In this document: one piece after another, positions 1-8,548 of the stretch
How the letters are laid out: every line of letters starts with the position of its first letter
Position numbering within the stretch: position 1 is the first letter of the stretch
Assembly (NCBI GenBank): GCA_040902105.1
Contig: JBBDXW010000016.1
Span: 1 to 44,379, forward strand
Direction of reading: 5' to 3'
DNA from: IDS-8 sp040902105
Lineage (GTDB): Bacteria; Pseudomonadota; Gammaproteobacteria; Steroidobacterales; Woeseiaceae
Length of the DNA: 44,379 nt
Position numbers and translations under genes: made by a program
Notes under the pieces: generated by a model
Databases searched by the model: none
Told to the model about the DNA's origin: nothing
Seen by the model: the letters and a program-made list of their open reading frames with translations, nothing else

Positions 1-10
1 CCATACACCC

Positions 11-26
11 CTACCCGTTCGGGTAG
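11..26. repeat. Perfect short inverted repeat at the left edge
   Basis: Two 7-base arms, CTACCCG and CGGGTAG, flank a 2-base centre. It lies 12 bases beyond the stop codon of the truncated TonB receptor gene (minus-strand reading). There is no T-tract on either side, so it is not an obvious terminator. The core TACCCG-nn-CGGGTA also occurs in the terminator at 43740-43765. It may belong to an inserted element that interrupts the receptor gene, but too little sequence is visible to tell. Confidence 0.5.
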
Positions 27-37
27 CTCTTGGTTTC

Positions 38-2242
38 TCAGGTATATAATCGCCAAAACGCCACGGAGCTCAGATCGGCTGCACCCGGAATGCCCAGCTC
101 CTGCAGACAGGTCGCCAGAGTGCCCTGGGGGTCCGCTTGCGCCAGAGGACAATCGACTCCCGGCGGTACAGGTTCACCGCCGATTTCAATCTGACCTGTT
201 TGCGCGATGCGATCTTTCAGCTCGATCTGAAAATAGTCGACCGTCAGATTCAGACTATCCGTAATGTCCCAGACAACGCCCACCGAGTAGTTAGTCGCCT
301 CCTCCGGCGTCAACGGCGCTGCGCCAAGGAAAATGGCAATCGGGTTGGTCGGCGGAATCTGCCCGCTTTGCCGCAGTTCGCCGTCCAGTGTCAGAGTCGA
401 CACCTTGGTCACGTTCGACTGGCCGGGTGTCGGGGCCCGAAAACCGGTGCTCACCGAACCGCGCAGTGCGAGCGCATCGGTCAAGGCCCAGCGTGCGGCG
501 AGCTTGCCGTTGGTCGTATCGCCGAAATCTTCGAAATCTTCGAAACGCACTGCTGCCGCGAGCGTGAAGTTCTCGACGAGATCGGCTTCCACTTCCGTAT
601 ATACCGCGATGTTGGATCGGCCGAACGTGCCTGCCTGGTTGGGACTGAAGCCGGCAAATCCGTGCGCGCCGATACTCAAGTTAGGCAGCGGCGTAACGCC
701 ATCGGAGTAGAAGTTATCGCTTTGAAATGCGTAATCGCCAGCCTGCCACGCGTTTTGCTCACCGATCACGATCTGGAACACTTCGTCGCGCCATTCCGCG
801 CCGAAGGCTATGTTCAACGGCGAGGCAAATGCAGCCACCTCAATCGGATAAACGAAGTCCGCGTTGAAGTTGGTTTCGGACTGTATGTACGAACCGAGGT
901 CAAACTCACGCTGCAACTCACCGTTAACGATACCGTCGGGGCCGAGGGACGGACTCCAGGTGTTGCCGAGGAAGAATTCAACCTCGTTGCGGCCGTAACC
1001 GCCGCTGAAGTCATAAGTCAGGCCGTTGGCCAGATCGCCGCGTAAACCGATGACAAGGCTGGTGTCCGTGAGGTCGCCCCCGAATGCCGGTGTGTAGCCG
1101 CCGGGTATAAGCTGATTCACGACAAAACAATTAGCCGGCAGGTTCGCCAGAGCTGCAGCGTCCGCGGCCACCACGGCTGGATCCAGCGGCACGCCGTCGC
1201 CACCCGACCCGGGGCTGGGCAGAGCCGGGCAATTCGAAATCTCTCCGGAATCGTCCGGATTGATGTTGGTGTCGACGACGGCGCGAATGCCGCCACTGGT
1301 GTAGACGCCGTCGCGATCATTGGGATTGCGATAGAAAAAACCGCCAATCGTCTGACGACCGCCGACGTTACCGAAACCGTACAACTCCTGATTCTCGGTC
1401 AGCTGGATGCCCGCATTGATGAATACGTTGTAGTCATCCTTATATTCCGGCGCGCCCCAGACCTGGGCAAAAGGCTGCGGAATATCGTTATTGCCGGCCG
1501 CGATCAGGGTAGTGGCGTCAGTACGCTGCGTGCTCCGCACGGTCGGGTCCTGTTCCCGCCACTGAAAAGTGACGTTGGCAAAACCGTCGTCGCCGAGCGG
1601 CAAACCCGCGTTTGCCGCAAACTGCATGAGCGTGCCGTCGCCCTCCATGTACTCGCCCGTACGAGCTTCGAGGGTCAGCCCGTCATTATCCTCTTTCAAG
1701 CCGAAGTTGATGACGCCGGCGATTGCATCGGAACCGTACTGTGCGGACGCGCCGTCACGCAATACTTCCACTTGTTGAATTGCAAGCGCCGGGATGGATG
1801 AAAGATCGGCGCCCTGGGACCCCGAGGCCAGGGAACCGCCGAGTTCGGCAATGACGCCGGCACGATGGCGGCGCTTGCCGTTCACCAGTATCAGCACGCT
1901 GTCCGGCGGGAGTCCGCGCATGGTTGCGGGACGAACCAGAGTTGCGGCGTCTGAAATCGGTGCTCGCTCGACGTTGTAGGACGGCACCGTATTTCTCAAC
2001 ATGTCGTTGACGTCCGAGGTTCCCATATTCACGAGTTCCTGACCCGAGATAACGTCAATCGGCACCGCCGATTCCGTCGCGCTGCGTTCGGCACGTCGGG
2101 TACCCGTAGTAACAATGACTTCGAGATCTTCGTCGAAACCCTGTTCTTCCTGCTCCTGTGCGAACGGGCCGGATCCCGGCGCGGCAAGAAATACTGCGCA
2201 TACAGGTAAAATCACCCTGAAGCGCGTAGTAATCGTATACAT
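38..2242 (-). CDS. TonB-dependent receptor, C-terminally truncated
   Basis: Outer-membrane TonB-dependent receptor for an unknown ligand. The start chosen is the ATG at 2242: it has GGGGA just upstream and opens a signal peptide ending near GPFAQ. An upstream in-frame start would add 44 residues that do not look like a signal peptide. The N-terminal plug has the TonB-box-like stretch EVIVTTGTRR and motifs such as VEVLRDGASAQYGSDAIAGVINF, followed by barrel strands including TGFRAPTPGQ. The product is 734 residues and stops after SSVAFWRLYT. It therefore lacks the last barrel strands and the terminal aromatic strand; relatives with this plug usually run on for about 150 or more residues. The final few codons look unrelated to the family, so the gene is probably interrupted or frameshifted near position 50. 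Family assignment is certain; whether it is functional is doubtful. Confidence 0.9.
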   Translation of the reverse strand: MYTITTRFRVILPVCAVFLAAPGSGPFAQEQEEQGFDEDLEVIVTTGTRRAERSATESAVPIDVISGQELVNMGTSDVNDMLRNTVPSYNVERAPISDAATLVRPATMRGLPPDSVLILVNGKRRHRAGVIAELGGSLASGSQGADLSSIPALAIQQVEVLRDGASAQYGSDAIAGVINFGLKEDNDGLTLEARTGEYMEGDGTLMQFAANAGLPLGDDGFANVTFQWREQDPTVRSTQRTDATTLIAAGNNDIPQPFAQVWGAPEYKDDYNVFINAGIQLTENQELYGFGNVGGRQTIGGFFYRNPNDRDGVYTSGGIRAVVDTNINPDDSGEISNCPALPSPGSGGDGVPLDPAVVAADAAALANLPANCFVVNQLIPGGYTPAFGGDLTDTSLVIGLRGDLANGLTYDFSGGYGRNEVEFFLGNTWSPSLGPDGIVNGELQREFDLGSYIQSETNFNADFVYPIEVAAFASPLNIAFGAEWRDEVFQIVIGEQNAWQAGDYAFQSDNFYSDGVTPLPNLSIGAHGFAGFSPNQAGTFGRSNIAVYTEVEADLVENFTLAAAVRFEDFEDFGDTTNGKLAARWALTDALALRGSVSTGFRAPTPGQSNVTKVSTLTLDGELRQSGQIPPTNPIAIFLGAAPLTPEEATNYSVGVVWDITDSLNLTVDYFQIELKDRIAQTGQIEIGGEPVPPGVDCPLAQADPQGTLATCLQELGIPGAADLSSVAFWRLYT

Positions 2243-2566
2243 GTGTGTCCCCCAGTTTTGTTGCGCGAGCAACCGTCGCGATGAGCGATTGCGCATCGAG
2301 CGAATGGACCGATGCGACAGCTCGATTGAACCATTGACCGTTATGAGAATAAAGGCTTCGACGGTCAGCGGCAATATATATTTTGTTACATACGAAATGG
2401 TTGTCGCATCCGGGCAACAAAGTTACGGATCGTTGCAACGGGGAAAACGCCTTGGTTTCTTTAGCCGGGCCGGGTCCAGGTGCATCAGTTCGTAGCGTCG
2501 AGCCAACATCAGTCCGGCGCTGCCGTGTGTGCCCGTATGCTGCCGCGACGCGGATAAAAACCGCCC
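2243..2566. other. Intergenic stretch upstream of the TonB receptor
   Basis: This gap of about 320 bases lies between the stop of the HupE-like gene and the start of the receptor, both on the minus strand. No convincing gene is visible. An AT-rich patch at about 2372-2400 (containing atatata and ttttgttaca) stands out from the GC-rich surroundings and could hold the receptor promoter, about 130 bases upstream of its start. No clear -35/-10 pair can be assigned by eye. Confidence 0.35.
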
Positions 2567-3934
2567 TTACTTCGCCGCGACTTCAGTCGACGAGCCGTCA
2601 CTCCTGCGTGGACTCAGAAACCTCTGATACGCGCGGAATGTTGCCCAGCCGGCGCCGCCAATGACGGCGATCAGCAACATCCACCGCATCAGAGTCGCCA
2701 GCAATGAAGGGTCAAACACCGGCCAACGCAACGGATACTGCAGCAACACGGATGCACGATCGCTCATCCAGTGCCAGCCGCTGTGGGCAAGCAATGCAGA
2801 AAGAATGATAGTGCCGACACGCTCGGCGCGCGCCGTGCGGAATAGCACATTAAGGACCGGCACGACGAGCAGGATGACCAGTATCTGTCCCAGTTCGACA
2901 CCGAGGTTGAATGCCAGCAGCGACGTCAGCAGATGCGAACCGGCAAACTGCAGGGTCTCGCTCAAGGCAAAGGAAAAACCGAAGCCATGCACCAGGCCGA
3001 AGGCAAAGGCAATCATCCAGCGGCGTTGCCATCGCGTGCCGACGATGTTCTCGAGCGCCATGTAAACGATCGAGACAGCGATCAGCATTTCAATGAACGG
3101 CGGAAACCACAGGCTCCCCGGCGCGAAGCCGAACGCTGCCGACAACAGCGTAATGGAATGCGCCACGGTAAAGGACGTCACCAGCACGATCAGTGGACGA
3201 ACGCGGCGGAACGGAATGATCAGGCACATCACGAACAGGAGATGGTCGTATCCCTGCAGGATGTGGTGGATACCGAGATTGACGAAGCGACCGAAGGCCT
3301 GGTGCCAGCGCGGATCCAGTTGTACCAGTCCGGGATTGCCGGAAAACTCGAAGGCGCGGATGCCTCCACCGGGCGGCAGGAACTGCAACACCGTCACAGT
3401 CTGGATCCCGAGCCTGGCCAGTTCGGGCTCGATGGCGAAAGTGGAATCGGCGGACTTGATTGGCGCCTCGATTAGCACGTCGAGCACTGCCTGGGTCCAG
3501 AAAAGCTGGGTATCTTCGGGCAGAGGCGGGCCGGTGGCGCTCTGGTAGGCCTGCTCGTAGCTGCGAAACGCCGTGTCAGACGGTAGCGCCACGCGAACCG
3601 CCACGACGCGCTTGTCGGAAAGGCGCTGCTTCCCTTCATACAGATGGATATCGTTCGCGATCCAGATCTGCGCCGCGTCGCGCAACGTCCGATCCGCGGC
3701 GGCAATATCGAGATAGCCCAGGCCGCGCTGCGGAAACTGAATATCCCGCATGGCTTCCAGAGGCACTCGCACCAGCAGATTCAGCTTATAGGGCTCGGGC
3801 TTGAGATATGCACGGACGACGATGTCGGTCGGAATCTCGTGACTCTCTGCGAGATTCAACGCGAGCAATGCGCATATTGCCGCAATGCAGGTAAGGTTCA
3901 AGCGCATAACTGATTTTGTGTTCTTCGATGTCAT
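2567..3934 (-). CDS. HupE/UreJ-like integral membrane protein
   Basis: A protein of 455 residues. The N-terminal part is exported: a signal peptide with hydrophobic core CIAAICALLALNLA, then a soluble domain that begins SHEIPTDIVVRAYLKPEP. The C-terminal half is a HupE/UreJ_2-type membrane domain starting at the hallmark GIHHILQGYDHLLFV, with repeated His-rich helix motifs (TVAHSITLL, GLVHGFGFSFAL) and about seven membrane segments. Members of this family are often proposed to move metals such as nickel, but for this long two-domain form the substrate is unknown. I chose the ATG at 3934; the ATG at 3907 also gives a good signal peptide, and neither has a strong ribosome site. The gene is divergent from the lipoprotein gene at 4118. 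Open reading continues upstream to 5182 but runs antisense through that lipoprotein and is rejected. Confidence 0.85.
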   Translation of the reverse strand: MTSKNTKSVMRLNLTCIAAICALLALNLAESHEIPTDIVVRAYLKPEPYKLNLLVRVPLEAMRDIQFPQRGLGYLDIAAADRTLRDAAQIWIANDIHLYEGKQRLSDKRVVAVRVALPSDTAFRSYEQAYQSATGPPLPEDTQLFWTQAVLDVLIEAPIKSADSTFAIEPELARLGIQTVTVLQFLPPGGGIRAFEFSGNPGLVQLDPRWHQAFGRFVNLGIHHILQGYDHLLFVMCLIIPFRRVRPLIVLVTSFTVAHSITLLSAAFGFAPGSLWFPPFIEMLIAVSIVYMALENIVGTRWQRRWMIAFAFGLVHGFGFSFALSETLQFAGSHLLTSLLAFNLGVELGQILVILLVVPVLNVLFRTARAERVGTIILSALLAHSGWHWMSDRASVLLQYPLRWPVFDPSLLATLMRWMLLIAVIGGAGWATFRAYQRFLSPRRSDGSSTEVAAK

Positions 3935-4117
3935 TGCGTTCGGCGGCTCACTGCGACGCTGCGATGGATCGATGCAGCGGACGGTGTCAGCATCCGTGAT
4001 TCTTGTCCGGTTGCGTTGCCTGCGCGTAACGAGGGAATCAGGCTGTGCCGGGTTCATTCCATAGTATACTGCCGCACACTTTACAGACATCGCCAAACGA
4101 CAAGAACATGGGAGCGG

Positions 4118-5323
4118 ATGATGGCTAAAGGAAATCCCGCGGTTACGGCAATGACAGCAGCATTCGCTGCGTTGCTCATTTCCGTTTCCGGCTGCGGACA
4201 GAAGGCTTTCGACAATGCTGCACAGGCACAATCGAAAGAAGCGCCGGTGTTCGAGGTGGACCCGTTCTGGCCCAAACCGCTGCCGAACCACTGGATTCTC
4301 GGGTCGACGATCGGCCTGGCAGTCGATTCGCGCGATCACGTATTCATCGTTCATCGGCGCGACACATTCAGCGAACGCAATGAAATCGGCGCCGCAACCG
4401 ACCCGAAAACCGGAGAGTGCTGTATCCCCGCTCCCAATATTCTCGAATTCGACCCTGCCGGCAATCTCGTCAATCACTGGGGCGGCCCGGACGATTCGAG
4501 GAGCGACTACACCTGGCCCTCTTCCAATCACGGCATCACGGTCGATCACAAGGACAACGTGTGGATCGGCGGCAACGGCGACGCCGATTCGCATATTCTG
4601 AAATTCACCCGGGACGGGAAATTCCTGAAGCAATTCGGTGAAGCCGGCCAGCAAGCCGACAGCCTCAGCGCGGAGCATTTTGCAGGAGTTGCCGAAATAG
4701 CCTTCGATGCAGACGCGAACGAAGCCTACGTTGCGGATGGCTATCGCAACAAGCGCGTAGCAGTGCTCGACGCTGATACCGGCGAACTGAAACGTTTCTG
4801 GGGCGCTTACGGCAACGAGCCGGACGATACGGATCCCGGTCCGTACGACCCGGACGCGCCGCCCGCGCAGCAGTTTCGCAATCCGGTGCACTGCGCGCAG
4901 CCGTCCCACGACGGGCTGGTATACGTATGCGACCGCGTCAACAACCGCATTCAGGTATTCAAGACAGACGGCACCTTTGTCAAGGAGCAACGTTTTGCTC
5001 CGGAGACTCTGGGTGACGGATCGGTCTGGGACATCGCGTTCTCCAGCGATGCGGATCAGCGCTTCATTTATCTTGCCGACGGCAAGAATATGAAAATCTA
5101 CATCATCGAACGCGACACGCTGGAGGTCTTGACGAGTTTCGGCGACGGCGGCCGGAATCCGGGCCAGTTTTTTGCCGTGCACAACATCGCCACGGATTCA
5201 AAGGGCAACATTTACACCGTTGAGACCTACGAAGGCAAGCGGCTGCAGAAATTCGCATACAAGGGCATGGCGCCGGTGAGCACGCCGAATCGCGGCACGC
5301 CGTGGCCCGCGGACAGGAAATAG
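4118..5323 (+). CDS. NHL-repeat beta-propeller lipoprotein
   Basis: A protein of about 401 residues with a lipoprotein signal peptide (VSGC lipobox near residue 26), so it is probably anchored in the periplasmic leaflet of a membrane. The body has repeated NHL-like propeller blades: a first-blade motif GLAVDSRDHVFIVHR, then GITVDHKDNVWIGG, VYVCDRVNNRIQVF and NIATDSKGNIYTVETYEGKRLQKF. The arrangement resembles the propeller of peptidyl-alpha-hydroxyglycine amidating lyases, but I cannot confirm the metal-binding and catalytic residues. Paired ATGs at 4118 and 4121 follow GGGAG; the second has the better spacing. It is the first plus-strand gene before the molybdenum-hydroxylase cluster, 207 bases upstream of it. 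It could be part of that system or a separate transcript. Confidence 0.8.
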   Translation: MMAKGNPAVTAMTAAFAALLISVSGCGQKAFDNAAQAQSKEAPVFEVDPFWPKPLPNHWILGSTIGLAVDSRDHVFIVHRRDTFSERNEIGAATDPKTGECCIPAPNILEFDPAGNLVNHWGGPDDSRSDYTWPSSNHGITVDHKDNVWIGGNGDADSHILKFTRDGKFLKQFGEAGQQADSLSAEHFAGVAEIAFDADANEAYVADGYRNKRVAVLDADTGELKRFWGAYGNEPDDTDPGPYDPDAPPAQQFRNPVHCAQPSHDGLVYVCDRVNNRIQVFKTDGTFVKEQRFAPETLGDGSVWDIAFSSDADQRFIYLADGKNMKIYIIERDTLEVLTSFGDGGRNPGQFFAVHNIATDSKGNIYTVETYEGKRLQKFAYKGMAPVSTPNRGTPWPADRK

Positions 5324-5530
5324 ACGCGGACGATTCACACTATGGGTCGCCTGCGCGAGCGGTTTCCCCGGCAACCGTTACCGTTGTTGATCTATTCAGA
5401 CACCGCACTTATCATCGACCGGGCCCGGTAAGGTCGGTGGGGAAGCGCCGGGAATTTCATAAAAATGCATGCGTCAGCATGGCCGCCGGCGATCAATCAT
5501 CACTTTAAATCGAAGGCAGGTACCACGGCA

Positions 5531-6133
5531 GTGAATCCACGACTTTCGCGCCGGCGATTTTTGAAGGCAGTGATCGCATCGAGCGTCGCGGCCGCATCCA
5601 GCGCAGGGCTTGCCGGCGCATATGCAAGGCAGGCACATGCACAGGATGGCGTGAGACCTGCGGTCGAACGCCTGATCTCCCTCAATATCAACGGTCGAAC
5701 GCGGCGCGTCGATGTGCTGCCGCAGGAAACCCTCGCGTATACCTTACGCTACAAGCTCGGACTGACCGGCACCAAGATCGGTTGCAATCGCGGCGAGTGC
5801 GGCGCATGCACGCTGCTGATTGACGACGTGCCGAATTATTCCTGTTCGACGCTGACGCACAGCGTGAAATCCCGCAGCGTGCTGACGGTCGAGGGGCTGC
5901 AAAGCGTGACCGGTGAACTTCATCCCGTGCAGCAGGCGTTCGTCGATGAGCTCGCTCCGCAGTGCGGCTTCTGCACGCCCGGCCAGGTCATGGCCGCTGT
6001 GGGCCTGCTGAGAGCGAATCCACGGCCCACGCGCGAAGAGGCGAGGCAGGCGATGTCCGGCAATCTTTGCCGTTGCGGCGCTTACGACCATTACCTGAAC
6101 GGTGTCATGCGTGCCGCGGAGGTCTCTTCGTGA
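5531..6133 (+). CDS. Tat-exported (2Fe-2S) subunit of a xanthine-dehydrogenase-family molybdenum hydroxylase
   Basis: The small electron-transfer subunit, 200 residues, of a three-subunit molybdenum hydroxylase. The start taken is GTG 5531, with AGG 10 bases upstream; it places a classic twin-arginine motif (SRRRFLKA, residues 6-13) at the N-terminus, followed by a hydrophobic stretch and an AHA-type cleavage site near residue 38. Two [2Fe-2S] clusters are visible. The plant-type site has Cys 85, 90, 93 and 105 (CNRGECGAC...C). The second site has Cys 145, 148, 180 and 182 (CGFC...CRC). The domain order and length match the family. The stop overlaps the next start by four bases (GTGA), implying translational coupling. 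The Tat signal implies that the assembled complex works in the periplasm, as for E. coli PaoABC, where only the small subunit carries the signal. Confidence 0.95.
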   Translation: MNPRLSRRRFLKAVIASSVAAASSAGLAGAYARQAHAQDGVRPAVERLISLNINGRTRRVDVLPQETLAYTLRYKLGLTGTKIGCNRGECGACTLLIDDVPNYSCSTLTHSVKSRSVLTVEGLQSVTGELHPVQQAFVDELAPQCGFCTPGQVMAAVGLLRANPRPTREEARQAMSGNLCRCGAYDHYLNGVMRAAEVSS

Positions 6134-8541
6134 ACGACTACAGGTACATCGGCAAGGACTTCGTTCCGCCTGACATCGTCGGCAAAGTGACCGGCAAGGC
6201 CAAATACGCGGAAGACTTTCGCGCCGACGGCATGGTGTTCGCGCGCGTTTACACGAGCCCGATGGCGCATGGGCGGGTCACGCGCATCGACAGTTCCGCC
6301 GCGGCGGAGATGGACGGGGTCATAGGCATCCTCACGGCCGACGACTTACCGCCGGTCGAAGCGCCGAATGCTCCAATGCTCACCAACACGCCCGTGTATG
6401 TCGGCGAGCCGATTCTTGCGGTCGCCGCCATTGACGAAAAAGCCGCCGAAGATGCCATCGCCCGCATCAGGGTGCACATCGAGCCGCTGCCGTTTGCGGT
6501 CGATCCGCTCGACAGCCTGGTCGAGGGCGGGCCGGATGCGCGAGAAGAAGGCAACGTCTATGTTCGGTCGCGCGAGGGCTCCGGCTTTCGCAGCGTCAAA
6601 TGGACACGCGAACAAATTGACGAATTCCGCGCCGGCAAGGAGCCGACCGGCGAATCGGTCGACGAATGGAGCTACGGCGATCTCGAAAGAGGCTTTGCCG
6701 ACGCTACCGTAATCATCGAGGAACCGTTCGTGACCAACGGCTACGCGCACATGAGCATGGAACCGCGCACCTCGATGGCGTATTGGGAAAACGGCACCTG
6801 TTTCGTGTACGGCTCGGCGCAGAGCCAGAGTTTCATGATTCCCGGGCTGGCCAGTATGCTCAACGTCGAACAGAAAAACGTGATTCTCGTGAGCGAGCAC
6901 ACGGGCGGCGGTTTCGGCTCCAAGATCGCCGCCTATCCAATGATGGCGCTGCCCGCCTGGTTTTCGAAGAAGCTCGGGCGGCCGGTGCAGTTGCGCATTA
7001 CGCGCGAGCAGGAATACTACGTCGGGTCCGCACGGGTCGGCTTCCAGGGCTGGATCAAAGTGGGTTTCGCCGCGGACGGCCGCGTCACGGCGACGGATTT
7101 ATTCATCGTCGAGGACCTGGGCCCGAACGCCACCGGCGGCGACGGTTCTTCCGCCGGCGACGCGGTATCGATCGTCTATGACCCGGAATCCATGCGCTAT
7201 CGCGGCGTGCCGGTGCTGACCAACACGACGCCGCGCGGCGCGCAGCGCGGCCCCGGGCAAAACCAGATTGCCGCAATCATGGCGCCGATCATGGACAAGG
7301 CGGCGCGGGAGCTCAACATCGATCGGCTGGAGATACGCAAGGTCAACGCCGCGCACAACGCGACCACCGTGGAAGCAGACCAGGGCCCGATCACCAGCGC
7401 CTACATGAAGGAAGCGCTCGACATGGGCGCGAAAATGTTCAACTGGGAAGCCAAACGCGACCAGCCGCGCCGCAACGGTAATAAAGTCATTGGCGTCGGC
7501 ATCGGCCAGGGATACCACTCGGCGGGCTCGGACGGCTTCGACGGACTGGTGCGCATCACCCCCGACGGCAAGATCCATTTGCACAGCGGGGTCGGCAATC
7601 TCGGCACCTATTCCTATGCGTCGACGACGCGAAGCGCTGCCGAAGTATTGAAATGCGACTGGAACAACTGCGTCATCGAACGCGGCAGCACCGCGGCGCA
7701 TCTGCCGTGGAGTTCCTACCAGGCAGGCAGCAACACCACCTTTACGCATTCGCGCGCCAACTTCGTCGCCGCCACCGACGCCGTCAACAAAATGAAGGAG
7801 ATCGCGGCTACGACGCTCGGCGGCGCCGTTACGGATTACGACGTGGCGGACGAACGCGTGTTCCGCATCGGCAGTCCCACCCAGTACATGACCTACGCGG
7901 CCGTTGCCCAGCGCGCAATCGAGCTGGGCGGCGCTTACAGCGGACAGACGTGGCCGGACGATATTCACGAGATCACGCAACGCGCCGTGCAGAACATCGC
8001 CGGCACCGGGCTGATCGGCGTCGGCAAGGACACCCTCAGACTGGAAGGCGTCGTTCCGGGACTGGCAGTCGCGTTCGCCGAAATCCAGCTGGATCTCGAA
8101 ACCGGCAAGTACGACATCCTGGACTACGTCGGCATTGCCGAATGCGGCACGGTCGTTCATCCGCAGGGGCTCGCGGCGCAGATGAAGGGCGGCGCCGTCT
8201 GGGGCATGGGGATGGCGAGCCTCGAGCGGCACGTTTACGACCCGCAAAACGGCTTGCCGGCGAACATCGGATATCACCAGTGCGGCATCCCGACCTATCT
8301 CGACACGCCGAGCGAAATCCGTACCGGCGCCGTGGACCTGCCGGACCCGCAAAGTCCGTTCGGCGCGCGGGGCATCGGCGAGCCGGCAATGGGTTGCTCG
8401 GTCGCCGCGATGACAGCCGCGATTGCCGATGCACTGGACGGTCACATCTTCAGCCGCACTCCGATCAGCGCGGACATGATCGTGAATCACGTGAACGGGC
8501 GGCCGCAGTCTTTCAAGCCGTTACAGATCAATAACTTCTGA
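6130..8541 (+). CDS. Molybdopterin-binding large subunit of a xanthine-dehydrogenase-family hydroxylase
   Basis: The catalytic subunit, 803 residues, starting at GTG 6130 within the previous stop and preceded by GGAGG. The N-terminal domain (IGKDFVPPDIVGKVTGKAKYAEDF) is the aldehyde oxidase/xanthine dehydrogenase a/b hammerhead domain. Cofactor-binding motifs follow, including GGGFGSK and PRGAQRGPGQNQ. Near the C-terminus is the family's GIGEP motif; Glu 751 is the likely catalytic base. The subunit has no export signal of its own, so it would be carried out folded with the Tat-tagged small subunit. By family it hydroxylates an aldehyde or an N-heterocycle using water. The PRGAQRG stretch and the neighbours favour an aldehyde oxidoreductase, but the substrate cannot be read from sequence. 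No XdhC/PaoD-type cofactor chaperone gene is in the window. Confidence 0.93.
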   Translation: MNDYRYIGKDFVPPDIVGKVTGKAKYAEDFRADGMVFARVYTSPMAHGRVTRIDSSAAAEMDGVIGILTADDLPPVEAPNAPMLTNTPVYVGEPILAVAAIDEKAAEDAIARIRVHIEPLPFAVDPLDSLVEGGPDAREEGNVYVRSREGSGFRSVKWTREQIDEFRAGKEPTGESVDEWSYGDLERGFADATVIIEEPFVTNGYAHMSMEPRTSMAYWENGTCFVYGSAQSQSFMIPGLASMLNVEQKNVILVSEHTGGGFGSKIAAYPMMALPAWFSKKLGRPVQLRITREQEYYVGSARVGFQGWIKVGFAADGRVTATDLFIVEDLGPNATGGDGSSAGDAVSIVYDPESMRYRGVPVLTNTTPRGAQRGPGQNQIAAIMAPIMDKAARELNIDRLEIRKVNAAHNATTVEADQGPITSAYMKEALDMGAKMFNWEAKRDQPRRNGNKVIGVGIGQGYHSAGSDGFDGLVRITPDGKIHLHSGVGNLGTYSYASTTRSAAEVLKCDWNNCVIERGSTAAHLPWSSYQAGSNTTFTHSRANFVAATDAVNKMKEIAATTLGGAVTDYDVADERVFRIGSPTQYMTYAAVAQRAIELGGAYSGQTWPDDIHEITQRAVQNIAGTGLIGVGKDTLRLEGVVPGLAVAFAEIQLDLETGKYDILDYVGIAECGTVVHPQGLAAQMKGGAVWGMGMASLERHVYDPQNGLPANIGYHQCGIPTYLDTPSEIRTGAVDLPDPQSPFGARGIGEPAMGCSVAAMTAAIADALDGHIFSRTPISADMIVNHVNGRPQSFKPLQINNF

Positions 8542-8548
8542 GGTAACG

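Noticed and set aside
3935..5182. Open reading on the minus strand extending the HupE-like protein upstream by about 400 residues
   Set aside because: It is antisense to the beta-propeller lipoprotein, has no family similarity, and the plausible signal peptide begins at 3934 or 3907.
7099..8490. Long minus-strand open frame of 463 codons inside the molybdenum hydroxylase gene
   Set aside because: It is a mirror frame of a high-GC gene. The plus-strand product has the complete family motifs, and the antisense translation has low-complexity, Arg/His-rich composition.
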